A stretch of DNA of 64,000 nt from Spongiibacter thalassae (GCF_012272835.1 NZ_JAAWWK010000006.1:186001-250000), one strand, 5' to 3'. Positions 47,320 through 58,001 are shown, numbered from the stretch's first letter. The notes: generated by a model not told the origin, from the sequence alone. Translations and numbers: made by a program.

Positions 47320-48046
47320 GGTCTTCGCTCCAGACACTGTTAATTTCCTGCTCGCTGAGGCTGCGGTAGTCACCTTCCTCCAGCATGTCATCAAGTTCAA
47401 TATGCCCGATGGCCTCGCGATGCAGCGCAATCACCGCATTGCCCAGGGCGGCAAACATACGCTTTACCTGATGATATCGCCCCTCGCAGATTTCCAGCCG
47501 CGCTTCGCAGTCATCGATAAGCACCAGCCGGGCAGGCAGGGTACGCGCCTTATCGTCCTTCAGGAACACCCCCTTGCTGAATTTATCAACGGTGTTCGCG
47601 GGTATCGGTTCAGCCGTGCGCAGCCAATAGCGTTTCCAGCAGGCGCGTTTCGGCGACGTAATCGCGTGGGACCAATTACCGTCGTCGGTCAACAACACCA
47701 GTCCCGTCGTGTCGATATCCAGCCTGCCGGCGACATGCAGACGCTCAGGATTGTCCTCATCAAGCAGGTCCAGCACAGTTAAATGCCGCCGATCCCGCGC
47801 GGCGCAAACATAGTCACGGGGCTTGTGCAGCATAAAATAGCGGGGCGCAGCGGCGCGCAGGCTGTGTCCGCGCAGGCGTACATCGGCATCGGCGGCGATC
47901 GGCTGTCGCGGGTCGCTGAGCACCGCACCATCAAGGGTGATTTCCCCGGCCTTTATCAGCCGTTTGGCTTCACTGCGGGAATAGTCGGTGACCGTGGCGA
48001 GAAAGCGATCCAGTCTGAGTGTTTGCGGCGGAGTGGATTTGGTCAC
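47312..48046 (-). CDS. rsuA: 16S rRNA pseudouridine synthase (RsuA type)
   Basis: 244 aa. An N-terminal S4 domain (LRLDRFLATVTDYSRSEAKR) is followed by the synthase domain with the catalytic Asp in AGRLDIDTTGLVLLTDDG and RYHQVKRMFAALGNAV near the end. RsuA makes pseudouridine 516 in 16S rRNA; the paralogue RluE is less likely because of the S4 domain. GTG start at 48046. Pairing with rsmC gives a two-gene rRNA-modification operon. Confidence 0.88.
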   Translation of the reverse strand: MTKSTPPQTLRLDRFLATVTDYSRSEAKRLIKAGEITLDGAVLSDPRQPIAADADVRLRGHSLRAAAPRYFMLHKPRDYVCAARDRRHLTVLDLLDEDNPERLHVAGRLDIDTTGLVLLTDDGNWSHAITSPKRACWKRYWLRTAEPIPANTVDKFSKGVFLKDDKARTLPARLVLIDDCEARLEICEGRYHQVKRMFAALGNAVIALHREAIGHIELDDMLEEGDYRSLSEQEINSVWSEDHE

Positions 48047-48170
48047 AGCTGGCCTGCGTGGCTAGGAGGTAAAGCAGGCTATTGTCGGGAATGCCCACTC
48101 TGCGATCAAGTTCTGTGTTCGAGTTCGCTGGCCAGGCAAAACAGTAGGGGCTCGTAAACCATAGCATACA

Positions 48171-48199
48171 AACAAAAACGGGAGCCGAAGCTCCCGTTT
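48171..48199 (-). terminator. Terminator of the Ala/Lys-rich gene
   Basis: Palindrome AAACGGGAGC, loop CGAA, GCTCCCGTTT. On the minus strand it continues TTGTTTG, giving a T-rich tail; it lies about 30 bases beyond the stop at 48228. Confidence 0.85.
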
Positions 48200-48227
48200 C
48201 TCCGCCGTGGCGGAATCGCAGTACAAC

Positions 48228-48749
48228 TTATTTTGCCTTGGCGTCTGCACCGGCCTCAACATTGGCGCTGGCGTTAACCTTAACGTTGGTCGCTTCGCGC
48301 AGTGCTTCCTTACGTGCCTGCATGTCTGCCTTGGCTTTGGCCTTGGCTTCAGCGCGGGCCTGGGCATCGGCTTCAGCCTTGGCTTTGCGCTCGGCTTTAC
48401 GGGCTTCAGCCGCTTTGCGCTCTTCCTCGCGCTTGGCATCCGCCGCTGCTTTACGCTCTGCCGCTTCAGCCTTGGCCGCTGCTTTACGTTCTGCCGCTTC
48501 AGCCTTGGCAGCGTCTTTCTTCGCCTCAGCCTCGGCCTTCATGTCGTCTTTCTTCTTTTTGGCCTTGTCCAGGGTAGCATCGAGACCCAGATCCGCATTG
48601 GCTTCTGCGCTGCCTTCCATTGAGCCGCCGTCAGTGGAGCCACTGCCGCTCAGACCCAGGCTGCCACCCAGACCACCGGCGGCCAATACCGCGCTGCTGC
48701 CAACGGCCAGTACCAGAGCAAAAACACCGTGTTTAAAAGTCATCGTCAT
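48228..48749 (-). CDS. Exported Ala/Lys/Glu-rich coiled-coil protein
   Basis: 173 aa with a signal peptide (MTMTFKHGVFALVLAVGSSA, cleaved near VLAAG) and a Gly/Ser-rich mature start. The rest is almost only Ala, Lys, Glu, Arg and Asp, with an 11-residue periodicity (AEAAERKAAAK repeated), predicted to be one long charged helix. No family is recognised; composition alone would produce spurious matches to TolA-like or ribosomal proteins. Monocistronic, with its own terminator. Confidence 0.75.
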   Translation of the reverse strand: MTMTFKHGVFALVLAVGSSAVLAAGGLGGSLGLSGSGSTDGGSMEGSAEANADLGLDATLDKAKKKKDDMKAEAEAKKDAAKAEAAERKAAAKAEAAERKAAADAKREEERKAAEARKAERKAKAEADAQARAEAKAKAKADMQARKEALREATNVKVNASANVEAGADAKAK

Positions 48750-48897
48750 CTCCCCTTGCTTGATTTATGTCTCACCATTCTAATGCCGGGAGTCAGCTGC
48801 ACAAGCCACACAATGGGGTAATTTTCACTGCAACTTTTCTATACTTGCGTGGTCTTCGCCATCATTTCGTCACAAATGCGTTTTCTGCCCAAGCCCT

Positions 48898-50484
48898 TTA
48901 ATGCTCTCGAGTCGCGTGGAAATTCACCTTGGGGTGGCGCTCCTCGGTAAGGGACAGATTGACCCGAGTGGGCGCGAGATAGCAAAGGTGGCCGCCGCCA
49001 TCAATCGCCAGATTATCAGCGCATTTGCGCTTGAATTCGGCAAAGGCCTTGTCATCGTCGCTGTCCACCCAACGCGCGGTATACACGTTGATAGGCTCGT
49101 AGATCGCCTCAACCTTGTATTCGTCCTTGAGACGATAGGCCACCACGTCGAACTGCAACACACCGACCGCGCCAACAATCAGGTCGCTGTTACGCTCGGG
49201 CATAAATACCTGGGTAGACCCCTCCTCCGACAACTGCTGCAAACCCTTTTGCAACTGCTTGGACTTCAATGGATCGCGCAGGCGAATGCGGCGAAACAGC
49301 TCCGGCGCAAAGTGAGGTATGCCAGTGAACTTGACCTCTTCGCCCTCAGTAAAGGTGTCGCCAATCTGAATGGTGCCGTGGTTGTGCAGACCGATAATGT
49401 CCCCCGACACGGCCTCCTCAACCAGTTCGCGGTCACCGGCGAGGAAGCTCACTGCATCGGCGATTTTGACATCTTTGCCCAGGCGCACATGGCGCATTTT
49501 CATACCTTTGCGGTAGGTGCCCGAACACACCCGCATAAACGCGATACGGTCCCGGTGTTTGGGGTCCATATTGGCCTGAATTTTAAAGATAAAGCCGCTG
49601 AAGCTTTCCTCCCGCGCGTCAACGGTACGCACATCGGTGTCGCGGTTAAGGGGGGCGGGGGCCCACTCGACAAAGCCGTCGAGCATTTCCCTGACACCGA
49701 AGTTGGACAGCGCCGTACCGAAGAACACCGGGCTCAATTGCCCGGCCAGGTATTGCTCCAATTCAAACTGGTGGCTGGCACCCCGCACCAGCTCAATCTC
49801 GTCACAGAAATCCGCGTATTCATCGTCCAGCAAGGCCTTGGCCTCGTCGGATTCCAGTCCTTCAATGCGAATGTCCTCGGCGATAACGCTGCCCTTGCCC
49901 GGCTTGAACACATGAATGGTATCGGTATAGAGGTTGTAAACTCCCTTGAAGTCCCGGCCCATGCCGATAGGCCAGTTGATCGGCGCCGCCGCAATGCCCA
50001 ACACCTCCTCGATTTCGTCGAGCAGTTCAATGGGGTCGCGAATATCCCGGTCCATTTTGTTGACGAAGCTCAAAATCGGCGTGTCCCGCAGCCGACAGAC
50101 GTTCATCAGTTTGATGGTGCGATCCTCGACACCCTTGGCGCCGTCAATCACCATCAGCGCCGAATCGACCGCGGTCAGGGTGCGATAGGTATCCTCAGAG
50201 AAATCCTCGTGGCCCGGTGTATCCAGCAGATTGACGATGCGATCGTTGTAGGGGAACTGCATCACCGAGGAGGTCACCGAAATCCCCCGCTCCTTTTCCA
50301 GCGACATCCAGTCAGAGGTCGCCGCACGGTCATTTTTCTTGCCCTTGACCGTGCCCGCCACCTGAATCAATTTGCCGAGCAGAATCAGCTTTTCGGTAAT
50401 GGTGGTCTTACCGGCATCGGGGTGGGAGATGATCGCGAAGGTGCGGCGCTTGTTGATTTCCTGCTGGACATTAAAATCGGACAT
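48898..50484 (-). CDS. prfC: Peptide chain release factor 3
   Basis: Translational GTPase that recycles RF1/RF2. 528 aa with the G1 loop [16 protein letters not shown]2 region [14 protein letters not shown]3 [16 protein letters not shown] and G4 NKMDRD, then the domain II/III RF3 sequence. Full length and intact. The TAA stop is at 48898. The convergent or downstream side holds only a 150-bp gap before the Ala/Lys-rich gene. Confidence 0.97.
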   Translation of the reverse strand: MSDFNVQQEINKRRTFAIISHPDAGKTTITEKLILLGKLIQVAGTVKGKKNDRAATSDWMSLEKERGISVTSSVMQFPYNDRIVNLLDTPGHEDFSEDTYRTLTAVDSALMVIDGAKGVEDRTIKLMNVCRLRDTPILSFVNKMDRDIRDPIELLDEIEEVLGIAAAPINWPIGMGRDFKGVYNLYTDTIHVFKPGKGSVIAEDIRIEGLESDEAKALLDDEYADFCDEIELVRGASHQFELEQYLAGQLSPVFFGTALSNFGVREMLDGFVEWAPAPLNRDTDVRTVDAREESFSGFIFKIQANMDPKHRDRIAFMRVCSGTYRKGMKMRHVRLGKDVKIADAVSFLAGDRELVEEAVSGDIIGLHNHGTIQIGDTFTEGEEVKFTGIPHFAPELFRRIRLRDPLKSKQLQKGLQQLSEEGSTQVFMPERNSDLIVGAVGVLQFDVVAYRLKDEYKVEAIYEPINVYTARWVDSDDDKAFAEFKRKCADNLAIDGGGHLCYLAPTRVNLSLTEERHPKVNFHATREH

Positions 50485-50800
50485 GAATCGGGTCTTCTGG
50501 CTCGACGTCAGCAGCGACGAAGGCCGCGTGAACGCACTGATCTATTTAGGAGGGCGGATTCTACGTCATTCCGGTCATTTTTTCATCGCGGACATTGGCG
50601 GGAACGCCGCCCACCGGCACCATTCCCAAAGGAAATTGATCAAAAAATCACCATTCATCTGGTGATTATTACAGATATGCCGTAAACTTCGGCACCGCCC
50701 CACTGGCGGAACCGCAAACCGGGGCAGCCCTATCCCTTCAGCAATACATCATACCGTGCCACCAGGGCCACCGCAGCGGCACCCCTTATTGAGATTTTCT
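50485..50800. other. Divergent prfC/rhlE promoter region
   Basis: 316 bases between two divergent starts. The open frame that continues into it from the antisense of prfC has no start or ribosome-binding site. I see no RNA gene or clear operator; promoters for both genes must lie here. Confidence 0.4.
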
Positions 50801-52078
50801 ATGCAGTTTAACGAACTGGGGCTTTCTGCTCCTATCCTCGACGCCGTTACCGAAAGCGGCTACACCGAACCCTCGCCGATTCAAGCCAAAGCCATCCCCG
50901 CCGTTCTCGAAGGACGGGATGTTATGGCCGCCGCCCAGACCGGCACCGGCAAAACCGCTGGCTTTACCCTGCCGATTCTTGAGTTGCTGTCCACTGGCCG
51001 CCCCGCGTCGCCCAATCAGGCTCGGGCACTGATCCTTACACCGACTCGGGAACTCGCCGCGCAAATTGACGAAAACGTCAGCAAATACGGCAAGAACTTA
51101 CCCCTGCGCTCCACCGTGGTGTTTGGCGGCGTCAAGATCAACCCGCAAATGATGAAGCTGCGCCGTGGCGTCGATATTCTGGTTGCCACCCCCGGCCGCT
51201 TGCTGGATCTGTATCAGCAAAATGCCGTGCGTTTTAACGAGCTGGAAATTCTGGTGCTGGATGAAGCCGACCGCATGCTCGACATGGGCTTTATCCACGA
51301 TATTCGCAAGATTCTTAAGGTGTTACCGCCAAAACGGCAGAACCTGATGTTTTCCGCGACCTTCTCCGACGATATTCGCCAACTCGCCCGGGGCATTGTC
51401 AACAACCCTGTCGAAGTCTCCGTAGCCGCACCGAACAGCACCGCTGAACGGGTCGAGCAGTGGATTTGTCCGGTGGATAAAAACCGCAAACCGGCGGTGC
51501 TGGCGCAGCTGATTCAGGACAACGACTGGCAGCAGGTGCTGGTGTTCTCCCGCACCAAACACGGCGCCAACAAACTCAGCCGTTTTCTGGATGAGCGGGG
51601 CATCAAGTCCGCGCCCATTCACGGCAACAAGAGTCAGAACGCGCGCACCAAGGCGCTGGCGGAATTCAAGAGCGGTGAAATTCGCGCACTGGTTGCCACC
51701 GACATCGCCGCCCGGGGCCTGGACATCAGCCAACTGCCCCACGTCGTCAATGTCGATCTGCCCAATGTGCCCGAAGACTACGTGCATCGCATCGGCCGCA
51801 CCGGCCGCGCAGGTGCCGCAGGACAGGCAGTTTCACTGGTCAGCGCCGACGAATTCGACATGCTGGTCGCTATTGAGCGACTGATAAAGCAGGAGTTGAA
51901 GCGGGTCGATATCGAGGGCTATACCCCGGTGCACCCACTGCCCGCCTCTGACCTCAGCGCCCGTCCGCGCCGAGCCAAGCCCCAGGGTCAACGCCGCCCC
52001 CACAGCGAGCATCGCGACGGCCAAAAGCCGCCCGCTGCACGCCGTCGTCGCCGTTCCTCAGGGCCGCGCCCAGGCTAA
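50801..52078 (+). CDS. rhlE: DEAD-box RNA helicase (RhlE-like)
   Basis: 425 aa with all helicase motifs: Q motif ([14 protein letters not shown]), [58 protein letters not shown] and [10 protein letters not shown]. The C-terminal tail is short, basic and Arg/Pro rich ([13 protein letters not shown]), as in RhlE. The frame is open to 50756 but ATG 50801 matches the family start MQFNELGLS. It overlaps the convergent cheX-like gene by 4 bp. The RhlE assignment within the DEAD family is likely but not certain. Confidence 0.9.
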   Translation: MQFNELGLSAPILDAVTESGYTEPSPIQAKAIPAVLEGRDVMAAAQTGTGKTAGFTLPILELLSTGRPASPNQARALILTPTRELAAQIDENVSKYGKNLPLRSTVVFGGVKINPQMMKLRRGVDILVATPGRLLDLYQQNAVRFNELEILVLDEADRMLDMGFIHDIRKILKVLPPKRQNLMFSATFSDDIRQLARGIVNNPVEVSVAAPNSTAERVEQWICPVDKNRKPAVLAQLIQDNDWQQVLVFSRTKHGANKLSRFLDERGIKSAPIHGNKSQNARTKALAEFKSGEIRALVATDIAARGLDISQLPHVVNVDLPNVPEDYVHRIGRTGRAGAAGQAVSLVSADEFDMLVAIERLIKQELKRVDIEGYTPVHPLPASDLSARPRRAKPQGQRRPHSEHRDGQKPPAARRRRRSSGPRPG

Positions 52079-52524
52079 TGTTGCAGGCAAATGACCACCG
52101 CCGCGTTATAACTGCGCCAGGTGGTCGGCACCACATAGGAGCGTAACTCCGTTGGTAAATGGATTTTCCCCGGCGCTCCTGACACCACCACAGGTACCGA
52201 AATCATAAAGTTCTTGCCCAGTTCACGGCGGGCATTACCGGAAATGGTATTGGCCACCTCCCCCACCAGATCGACCATATTTTCGTCCGAGGTATCAGGC
52301 TCTCCCAGACTCAGAATCAGATGCCTGAGCATGGCCTTCGGCGCGGTGAAATACACACAGCCCTTATTGGACCCCGACACGCCGATCAAACCGGTATAGT
52401 CCATCGACACCGGCGCGCAGTTGTCGGCCAAATAGGGGGTGCCCACCCGCAGATCGTTGTCCTTGGTGTGTTCGAAATAGCGACTCACGCCATCAATAAA
52501 TACTTGCAGGGTTTCTTCAGTCAT
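52075..52524 (-). CDS. CheX-type phosphatase
   Basis: 149 aa. It contains [20 protein letters not shown] with the E-x2-N pair that CheX/CheC phosphatases use to dephosphorylate CheY-P, and [15 protein letters not shown] upstream as in CheX. The start overlaps the end of the response regulator by 8 bp. With the response regulator and the CheA-like kinase it forms a compact module in which this protein would switch the signal off. Confidence 0.85.
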   Translation of the reverse strand: MTEETLQVFIDGVSRYFEHTKDNDLRVGTPYLADNCAPVSMDYTGLIGVSGSNKGCVYFTAPKAMLRHLILSLGEPDTSDENMVDLVGEVANTISGNARRELGKNFMISVPVVVSGAPGKIHLPTELRSYVVPTTWRSYNAAVVICLQH

Positions 52525-52888
52525 AAAGATGTTCCGTCAGTTCGTCCAGCGCCTCGCGCAGTTGTTCTTCGCTAAAGGGCTTGAGTAAAAAGCCACTGGC
52601 ACCGTTCTCCAAAGCCTCAATACCCGTGGCCTGATCCGAAAGGGCCGACACCACCAGAATCAGCACCTCCGGGTCGATCCGCGCCAACTTGGCAATACAT
52701 TCAAGGCCGTCAACATTGGGCATGGTCAGGTCCATGGTCACCACATCGGGACGGCATTCATGAAACATTCGCAGGGCCTCGGCTCCATCGCAGGCAATGG
52801 CGACCACATCGAAGCGCTCACTGTCATGGGCTCGACAAATTTTTGAACGGATGATGTTCGAATCATCCACAATCATCATTTTTAACAT
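52517..52888 (-). CDS. CheY-like response regulator
   Basis: 123-aa single receiver domain. The acidic pair is MMIVDDSN, the phosphoacceptor Asp is in VVTMDLTMPNVDG, and the switch Ser and Lys are in LVVSALSD and FLLKPFSE. No output domain, so it acts by protein contact. It lies 8 bases after the kinase gene and overlaps the cheX-like gene. Confidence 0.93.
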   Translation of the reverse strand: MLKMMIVDDSNIIRSKICRAHDSERFDVVAIACDGAEALRMFHECRPDVVTMDLTMPNVDGLECIAKLARIDPEVLILVVSALSDQATGIEALENGASGFLLKPFSEEQLREALDELTEHLYD

Positions 52889-52895
52889 AGCGTCC

Positions 52896-54995
52896 TCAGG
52901 CGGCAGATTTCACAGCGTTGATCTCCGCTGGAAAAAACAGTTGAAAGCGCGTGCCACGGCCGCGGCGCGACTGAATGGTGACTCGCCCGCCCAGCTCCCT
53001 TACCACTTCACGAATGGCGTGCATGCCCACTCCCCGTCCGGCGTCTTCATCGACCTCGCTGCGGGTAGACAGTTGGGGATGGAATATCAGGTTCATAATC
53101 GCCTTGCTGTCGAGGCTTTCCGCCGCCGCACCGTCAATCAGGCCACGGTCAACCGCGGTGTCGATCACCGCCTGCCGGTCGATACCGTCGCCGTCGTCTT
53201 CCACACTGAGTTGAATGCTGCCATCGGCCCTGGCAAGCAGGCGCACATCGACTTCGCCACGTGGCGGCTTTTGAGCAAGCCTGCGCTGCTCCGGCGTTTC
53301 AATACCGTGACTGATGGCGTTGCGAATTAACTGCACCGTGAGGGTATTCAGCGCCGCTTCCATGGTTTTCGGCAGCGGCACATCGTTAAATCCGCTGCAC
53401 AGCAACTCGACTTCCTTGCCCTGACGCTCGGCGACTTGTTCAGCGAACAGAGACCAGTGCGGGTAGGCGTATGTCGCGCTGGAGGAAGCAACCTGACTCG
53501 TCCCACTGAGGCCTAGAGTACCCAGCTTTTCCACCAGCCCCTGAATCGTCTCGGTCTGGGCAATCAGCTTGTTCAAATGAACCACCAGGCCAAGGAAGTC
53601 ATTGCCGGATAGCTCCGCACTGCGCCGCAGCCCGTCCAGCAGTTCCTCAAACTGATGGGCCTGGCGTGCAAAGCGGTGCAATTCCAGCGCCGCTGCCTCG
53701 CCCTTGTAGTTATGAATCAGCGCGAAGATCTGATTCGCCTTGTCGATGTACTGCTGATGGGTTTTCGCCGGCTGTTTCAGCAGGCCATTTATTTTCTGGA
53801 AACTTGCAAAGCTGTTGCTGAGGAAATGACGCAGCAGATCACCGTTGCTCTGCAGTATGGTCGACAGCAATTCCAGCTGCTCCTCCCCCTGCACCTTGGC
53901 GGCCTCAAGCTCGTCGGCCAGTTTGATCTGCCGGGAGATATCCTGCACGGTCACCAGAACATGGACGATCTCACCGTCGATCACCACTCGGGAAAAACCA
54001 AAGCTCAGGTGCTTATTGGCAAAGCTGCCATCTGGCTGGGGAATATGCACTTCAACCTGCCGCAGCGGATTCAGATCGCCGATCAGCTTCTGCTTTTTAC
54101 GGGGATCAAACAGCAGCTTGATGAAGCCGGCAGCAGTGTTGCGGTCCCGGTCAGAGACGATGCCATCCAGCAACTCGGCAAAGGCCACCCCCTCCAACTC
54201 CCGCTGCCCAAGGATATTCAGCAAGGCGTGGGAGTACTGGCTGCCGATATGCTGGTCGCGGTCGAGCAGGAACAGCCCCTCATTCACCGTGTCGAGAATT
54301 TCCCGTGTTTCCTGGCGGGCCAACTCTATCTTGCTGTCACTCTCACGCAATTGCCGCAAAAAGTGGAACATGATGATAAAGAAGTTAAGCACGGCGAGGC
54401 TGATACCCACCGTTTGAATCAGACGCAGGCGCTTGGCCTTGGAAGCAGCGACGTTTTCAAGGTCGACCGTCAGCGCATTCATCAGTCGCAACAGCGTTAA
54501 ATTATTCGCTCGCCCATAGGCCACCGCGTTGTGCAGACGCGCAGCATAACTGGCGTCACCGCCCAGCGAATGCCGGTCAATAAGCGGGTCCAGTCGCTGA
54601 AGAAAGGGCAACCAAAGGGTTTTTGCTTCCTCCAGCGCCTGACGTCCCGCCGGCGAATTCACCGCCCCTAGCATCACCCCATGCCCCTCTGCACTGAGGG
54701 TTTCCCCACCCGAGGCAAAAGCCCGCAGAGTATTGTCGAACAGGGCCACCGTTTGGCTCAGCTCAGCCATCGCCAGCTGTCGCTGCTCAACGGAGTCTGC
54801 GGCGTCCAGATCCAGCAGCGATTTCATCATTCGCTGGGACAGCATCCGCTGCCGCCCGGCGAGGTTGACCCCCACCGCATCCTCGGAAATTTCAAAGGAG
54901 ATATAAAAATTCATTAGCAGTACTGAGGCGTCCAGCAGCAGAAATAGCGCGACTGACACAATGATTCCCCGGTACTTGCCGAAATCGAGTTTCAT
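52896..54995 (-). CDS. PilJ-PAS-HPt-HATPase sensor kinase (CheA-like)
   Basis: 699 aa. N-terminal helix (residues 9-31), periplasmic PilJ/NarX-type sensor domain with AGRQRMLSQRM, second helix (about 205-225), PAS domain (about 235-355), then an HPt-like segment IHNYKGEAAAL with His428 as likely phosphoacceptor, and a CheA-type ATPase: QLIRNAISHGIE, EDDGDGID, FHPQLSTR and GRGVGMHAI. The CheW-like P5 domain of CheA is missing, so it is a membrane-bound self-contained receptor and kinase. Downstream genes are CheY- and CheX-like. The signal is unknown; PilJ-type domains in NarX bind nitrate. Confidence 0.88.
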   Translation of the reverse strand: MKLDFGKYRGIIVSVALFLLLDASVLLMNFYISFEISEDAVGVNLAGRQRMLSQRMMKSLLDLDAADSVEQRQLAMAELSQTVALFDNTLRAFASGGETLSAEGHGVMLGAVNSPAGRQALEEAKTLWLPFLQRLDPLIDRHSLGGDASYAARLHNAVAYGRANNLTLLRLMNALTVDLENVAASKAKRLRLIQTVGISLAVLNFFIIMFHFLRQLRESDSKIELARQETREILDTVNEGLFLLDRDQHIGSQYSHALLNILGQRELEGVAFAELLDGIVSDRDRNTAAGFIKLLFDPRKKQKLIGDLNPLRQVEVHIPQPDGSFANKHLSFGFSRVVIDGEIVHVLVTVQDISRQIKLADELEAAKVQGEEQLELLSTILQSNGDLLRHFLSNSFASFQKINGLLKQPAKTHQQYIDKANQIFALIHNYKGEAAALELHRFARQAHQFEELLDGLRRSAELSGNDFLGLVVHLNKLIAQTETIQGLVEKLGTLGLSGTSQVASSSATYAYPHWSLFAEQVAERQGKEVELLCSGFNDVPLPKTMEAALNTLTVQLIRNAISHGIETPEQRRLAQKPPRGEVDVRLLARADGSIQLSVEDDGDGIDRQAVIDTAVDRGLIDGAAAESLDSKAIMNLIFHPQLSTRSEVDEDAGRGVGMHAIREVVRELGGRVTIQSRRGRGTRFQLFFPAEINAVKSAA

Positions 54996-55546
54996 AGGTG
55001 CTCACCCATTTTGTTGTTGCGCCCCCACGGCGGGGCGATTTGGAATAGATTCGGTAAAGCTATGGCCGGGGGGGAATTGCAAGGAGCGCGCCCGGAATCG
55101 ACGGCGCAGCAAAATAATTACGCACCAAAGTGGCAAGTCTGAAAGGCCCTGTTTCTGCGGAAAATGACAACAGCGGGCTCGCATGGCACTGCATTGACGC
55201 ATTCCCGCTGCCACACACTGCGCCACACGCGCACCAAAACGAGACAATATAAGTACCAAGCAGCCCGCTGCGAATACGATAAAAACCAACAATATTAATA
55301 AATTAGCGCTGCATCACCACGGAGCTACACCACTATGCGCTACCGTAATAGAGGCAGCAAAAATACGGCTTATAGCGCATCGCCTTCGGTGTCATACGCG
55401 GTTGATAAAATTGGCCACAACGACACCACAATAGCGCCTATCGGCCAACCACATATGCCCCGGCTTCGCTTAACCTTGTCTGGTTAAATTCTGGATTCGA
55501 TCAGGCCCTGACACTTGGCCACACCCATCTGAAAATAGGGAACCCC
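54996..55546. other. Intergenic, no gene recognised
   Basis: 551 bases between the kinase start and the TonB receptor. CGCCCC/GGGGCG form a short stem at about 55020-55038 in the kinase 5' region. Small open frames lack ribosome-binding sites. No Fur-type palindrome could be recognised. Confidence 0.4.
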
Positions 55547-57994
55547 ATGACACAACGATCTTTGCAACACTCTCGTTTTCGTCTCTCTCCCCTCATTAAT
55601 GCACTCCTGCTCAGCACCCTGCCACTGTCGCTGAATGCCGCTCCGGCGCTGGAGGAGGTTCTGGTGACCGCCCAAAAGCGCAGTGAAAGCACCCAGGACA
55701 TTCCCGTGGCGGTAACCGGCCTGGGCGGCGACATGCTGGACAAGCTGGGCTTTGACAACGCCAATGACATCGGCGCCCAGGTGCCGAATATGCAGGTCAG
55801 CGGCGCTTACGGGGAAGTGCAGCCGATTTTCTCCATTCGCGGTGTCAGCATGTCTGACTACAGCTCCAACCAGGCCAGCCCCATCGGGGTCTATGTTGAC
55901 GAGGCCTATCTCGGCCCCACCTACAGCCACGGCGCAAGCTTCTTCGACGTAGACCGACTGGAAGTACTGCGTGGCCCCCAGGGCACCCTGTACGGCAAAA
56001 ACACCACCGGCGGTGCAATCAATATCATCACCCGTACACCGGACATTGCCGGCGAAGGCCGGCGCTACCTGAAAGCCGGCGTTGGCAATTTCAACTCCCA
56101 CAGCATTGAGGGTGCCACCGAATCGGTACTGATCGACAACACCCTGGCAGTGCGGGTGGCCGGTAGCCTGAAAAAAAGTGATGGCTGGATGGATATTGTC
56201 GGCAAAGACGCCAACGGCGCCGAAACCGACTTTCGCGGCGGGCGGATCGCCTTCAACTGGCTGATTAACGACCGCTTGGACGCGGTGCTGAAACTGACCT
56301 CTGCCGCCAACGATGGCAGCAGCACACCGCCCAAGGGTGAGCCCCGTACCGACCTACGCGGCACCGGCACCGAGGGCGACAGCAACGGCTTTATCGACTA
56401 CACCGGCTACTCGCGGCCGGAGAGTCTTGGCTTTCACCAGGTGGAGGCCAATGCCTCCGGCGCGCTGACTACCAAAACCGATCTCGCGGTTGCCACGGTC
56501 AACTATAACGCCGACAACTACACCCTGACCTCGGTCACCTCCTACCTGAATGCCGATTACTATCAGGAACAGGACACCGACGGTGGCCCCAATGGCTTGC
56601 TGGAAATTATCTGGTCGTCAGATTCACAAAGCTACAGCCAGGACCTGCGCTTCACCTCGGCCTTCGACGGCATGTTCAACATCATTGCCGGTGTCTACTA
56701 CGGCTTTGAAGAACTGTATATGCACAACACCTACCTGATCTATCGCGATCCACCGGACCCGCGGGTGTTGCTGGCCAAGCCTGACACCGCTGGCGACGCG
56801 CCCTTTTTGCTGGTCGTCGGCCAGGTCGTACAGCGCATGACCACCGAGAAGGAGAGCGCGGCGGCCTACACCCAGATGCGCTTTGACTTCACCGCCAACC
56901 TGGGCATGGATATCGGCCTGCGCTACACCCGAGACCGCAACACCATGCCCTACCTCAACCTGTCCCGTTACAGCGACGACGGCGAACCCATCGGCACCTG
57001 GGTGCCCGGCAACAACACCGGCGTCGACAATGGCTGGGTGCGCACACCGCTCACCCCCGATGCACTGCTGGCACTGGTGGCCAACCCCCAGGCCTTCTCG
57101 GCATTTACCTCGGCGGGCTACACCCACGGCCCCTTCACCCTGGATTCCGCCCCTGAGCTGGACGTGGTGGAAAGCGAAGTCACCGGCAAAGTCGGCCTCG
57201 ACTACCGCTTTAACGACGAGTGGATGGTCTACACCAGCGCCAGTCGCGGCTATCGCGCCGGCAGCTATAATGGCGGGGTTTACTACGTTGAGCGCCCGGT
57301 GGAAACCGCCTACGCGGCACCGGAGTATATCGACGCCCTGGAAATCGGCCTGAAAGCCGACCTGTTTGAAAACAGCGTGCGACTGAATATGGCGGCGTTT
57401 TCCTACGACTATACCGACCAGCAGTTTATCAACGTAGTCGGCATCTCCAACTTCCTCGAAAATGCCGGCGCCTCCAGTATTCTCGGTTTCGAGGCCGAAC
57501 TTTGGGCGCGCCTCACCGAGCGCCTGACCGTGCAAACCACCCTGGGTTACCTCGACACGGAATACTCAGAGCTGAGCCTGGCCAACACCGAAACCCTCAA
57601 CGACCCCGACGACCAGGTCGACCTGTCCGGCAATGAATTGATTTCAGCGCCAAAACTCAACCTGAGCTACTCCGTCGATTACGACCTGCTGGTGACCGAC
57701 CACGGCTACTTGAGCGCCAACGTAAACGCCAGCTTCCAGGACGACCAGTGGTACAGCGCCTACAACAACCAGAATGGCTACGGCGAAATTCGCCAGGACG
57801 CCTACTGGCTATATAACGGACGCCTCTCCTGGTACGCCAACGACGGCAGCTACAGCGTTTCAATGTGGGGCAAAAACCTGCTGGACGAGGAGTACCATGT
57901 GTACGCCCTTAACCTGCAGGCGAGCTTTGGCTTTGACGAGTATATTGCCGGAGAACCGCGTAGTTACGGTGTTGAAGTATCGATGAGCTTCTAG
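55547..57994 (+). CDS. TonB-dependent receptor
   Basis: 815-aa outer-membrane receptor. Signal peptide to about residue 31 (SLNAA), then an N-terminal box EEVLVTAQKRSESTQDIPVA, plug domain with VYVDEAYLGPTYSHG and EVLRGPQGTLYGKNTTGGAI, and a 22-strand barrel ending GVEVSMSF. This form is frequent in marine and sphingomonad-like bacteria for complex organic substrates as well as siderophores. AGGGA before ATG. No transporter partner, TonB-anti-sigma system or regulator is adjacent, so the ligand is unknown. Confidence 0.92.
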   Translation: MTQRSLQHSRFRLSPLINALLLSTLPLSLNAAPALEEVLVTAQKRSESTQDIPVAVTGLGGDMLDKLGFDNANDIGAQVPNMQVSGAYGEVQPIFSIRGVSMSDYSSNQASPIGVYVDEAYLGPTYSHGASFFDVDRLEVLRGPQGTLYGKNTTGGAINIITRTPDIAGEGRRYLKAGVGNFNSHSIEGATESVLIDNTLAVRVAGSLKKSDGWMDIVGKDANGAETDFRGGRIAFNWLINDRLDAVLKLTSAANDGSSTPPKGEPRTDLRGTGTEGDSNGFIDYTGYSRPESLGFHQVEANASGALTTKTDLAVATVNYNADNYTLTSVTSYLNADYYQEQDTDGGPNGLLEIIWSSDSQSYSQDLRFTSAFDGMFNIIAGVYYGFEELYMHNTYLIYRDPPDPRVLLAKPDTAGDAPFLLVVGQVVQRMTTEKESAAAYTQMRFDFTANLGMDIGLRYTRDRNTMPYLNLSRYSDDGEPIGTWVPGNNTGVDNGWVRTPLTPDALLALVANPQAFSAFTSAGYTHGPFTLDSAPELDVVESEVTGKVGLDYRFNDEWMVYTSASRGYRAGSYNGGVYYVERPVETAYAAPEYIDALEIGLKADLFENSVRLNMAAFSYDYTDQQFINVVGISNFLENAGASSILGFEAELWARLTERLTVQTTLGYLDTEYSELSLANTETLNDPDDQVDLSGNELISAPKLNLSYSVDYDLLVTDHGYLSANVNASFQDDQWYSAYNNQNGYGEIRQDAYWLYNGRLSWYANDGSYSVSMWGKNLLDEEYHVYALNLQASFGFDEYIAGEPRSYGVEVSMSF

Positions 57995-58001
57995 ACCAGA
58001 A

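Noticed and set aside
48238-48783. Ala/Ser-rich plus-strand frames opposite the exported helical protein
   Set aside because: The low-complexity coding strand leaves all frames open; the minus-strand frame has the signal peptide and terminator.
48901-50685. 594-codon plus-strand open frame over prfC
   Set aside because: Exact antisense shadow of prfC, whose GTPase motifs are intact; no ribosome-binding site at its start.
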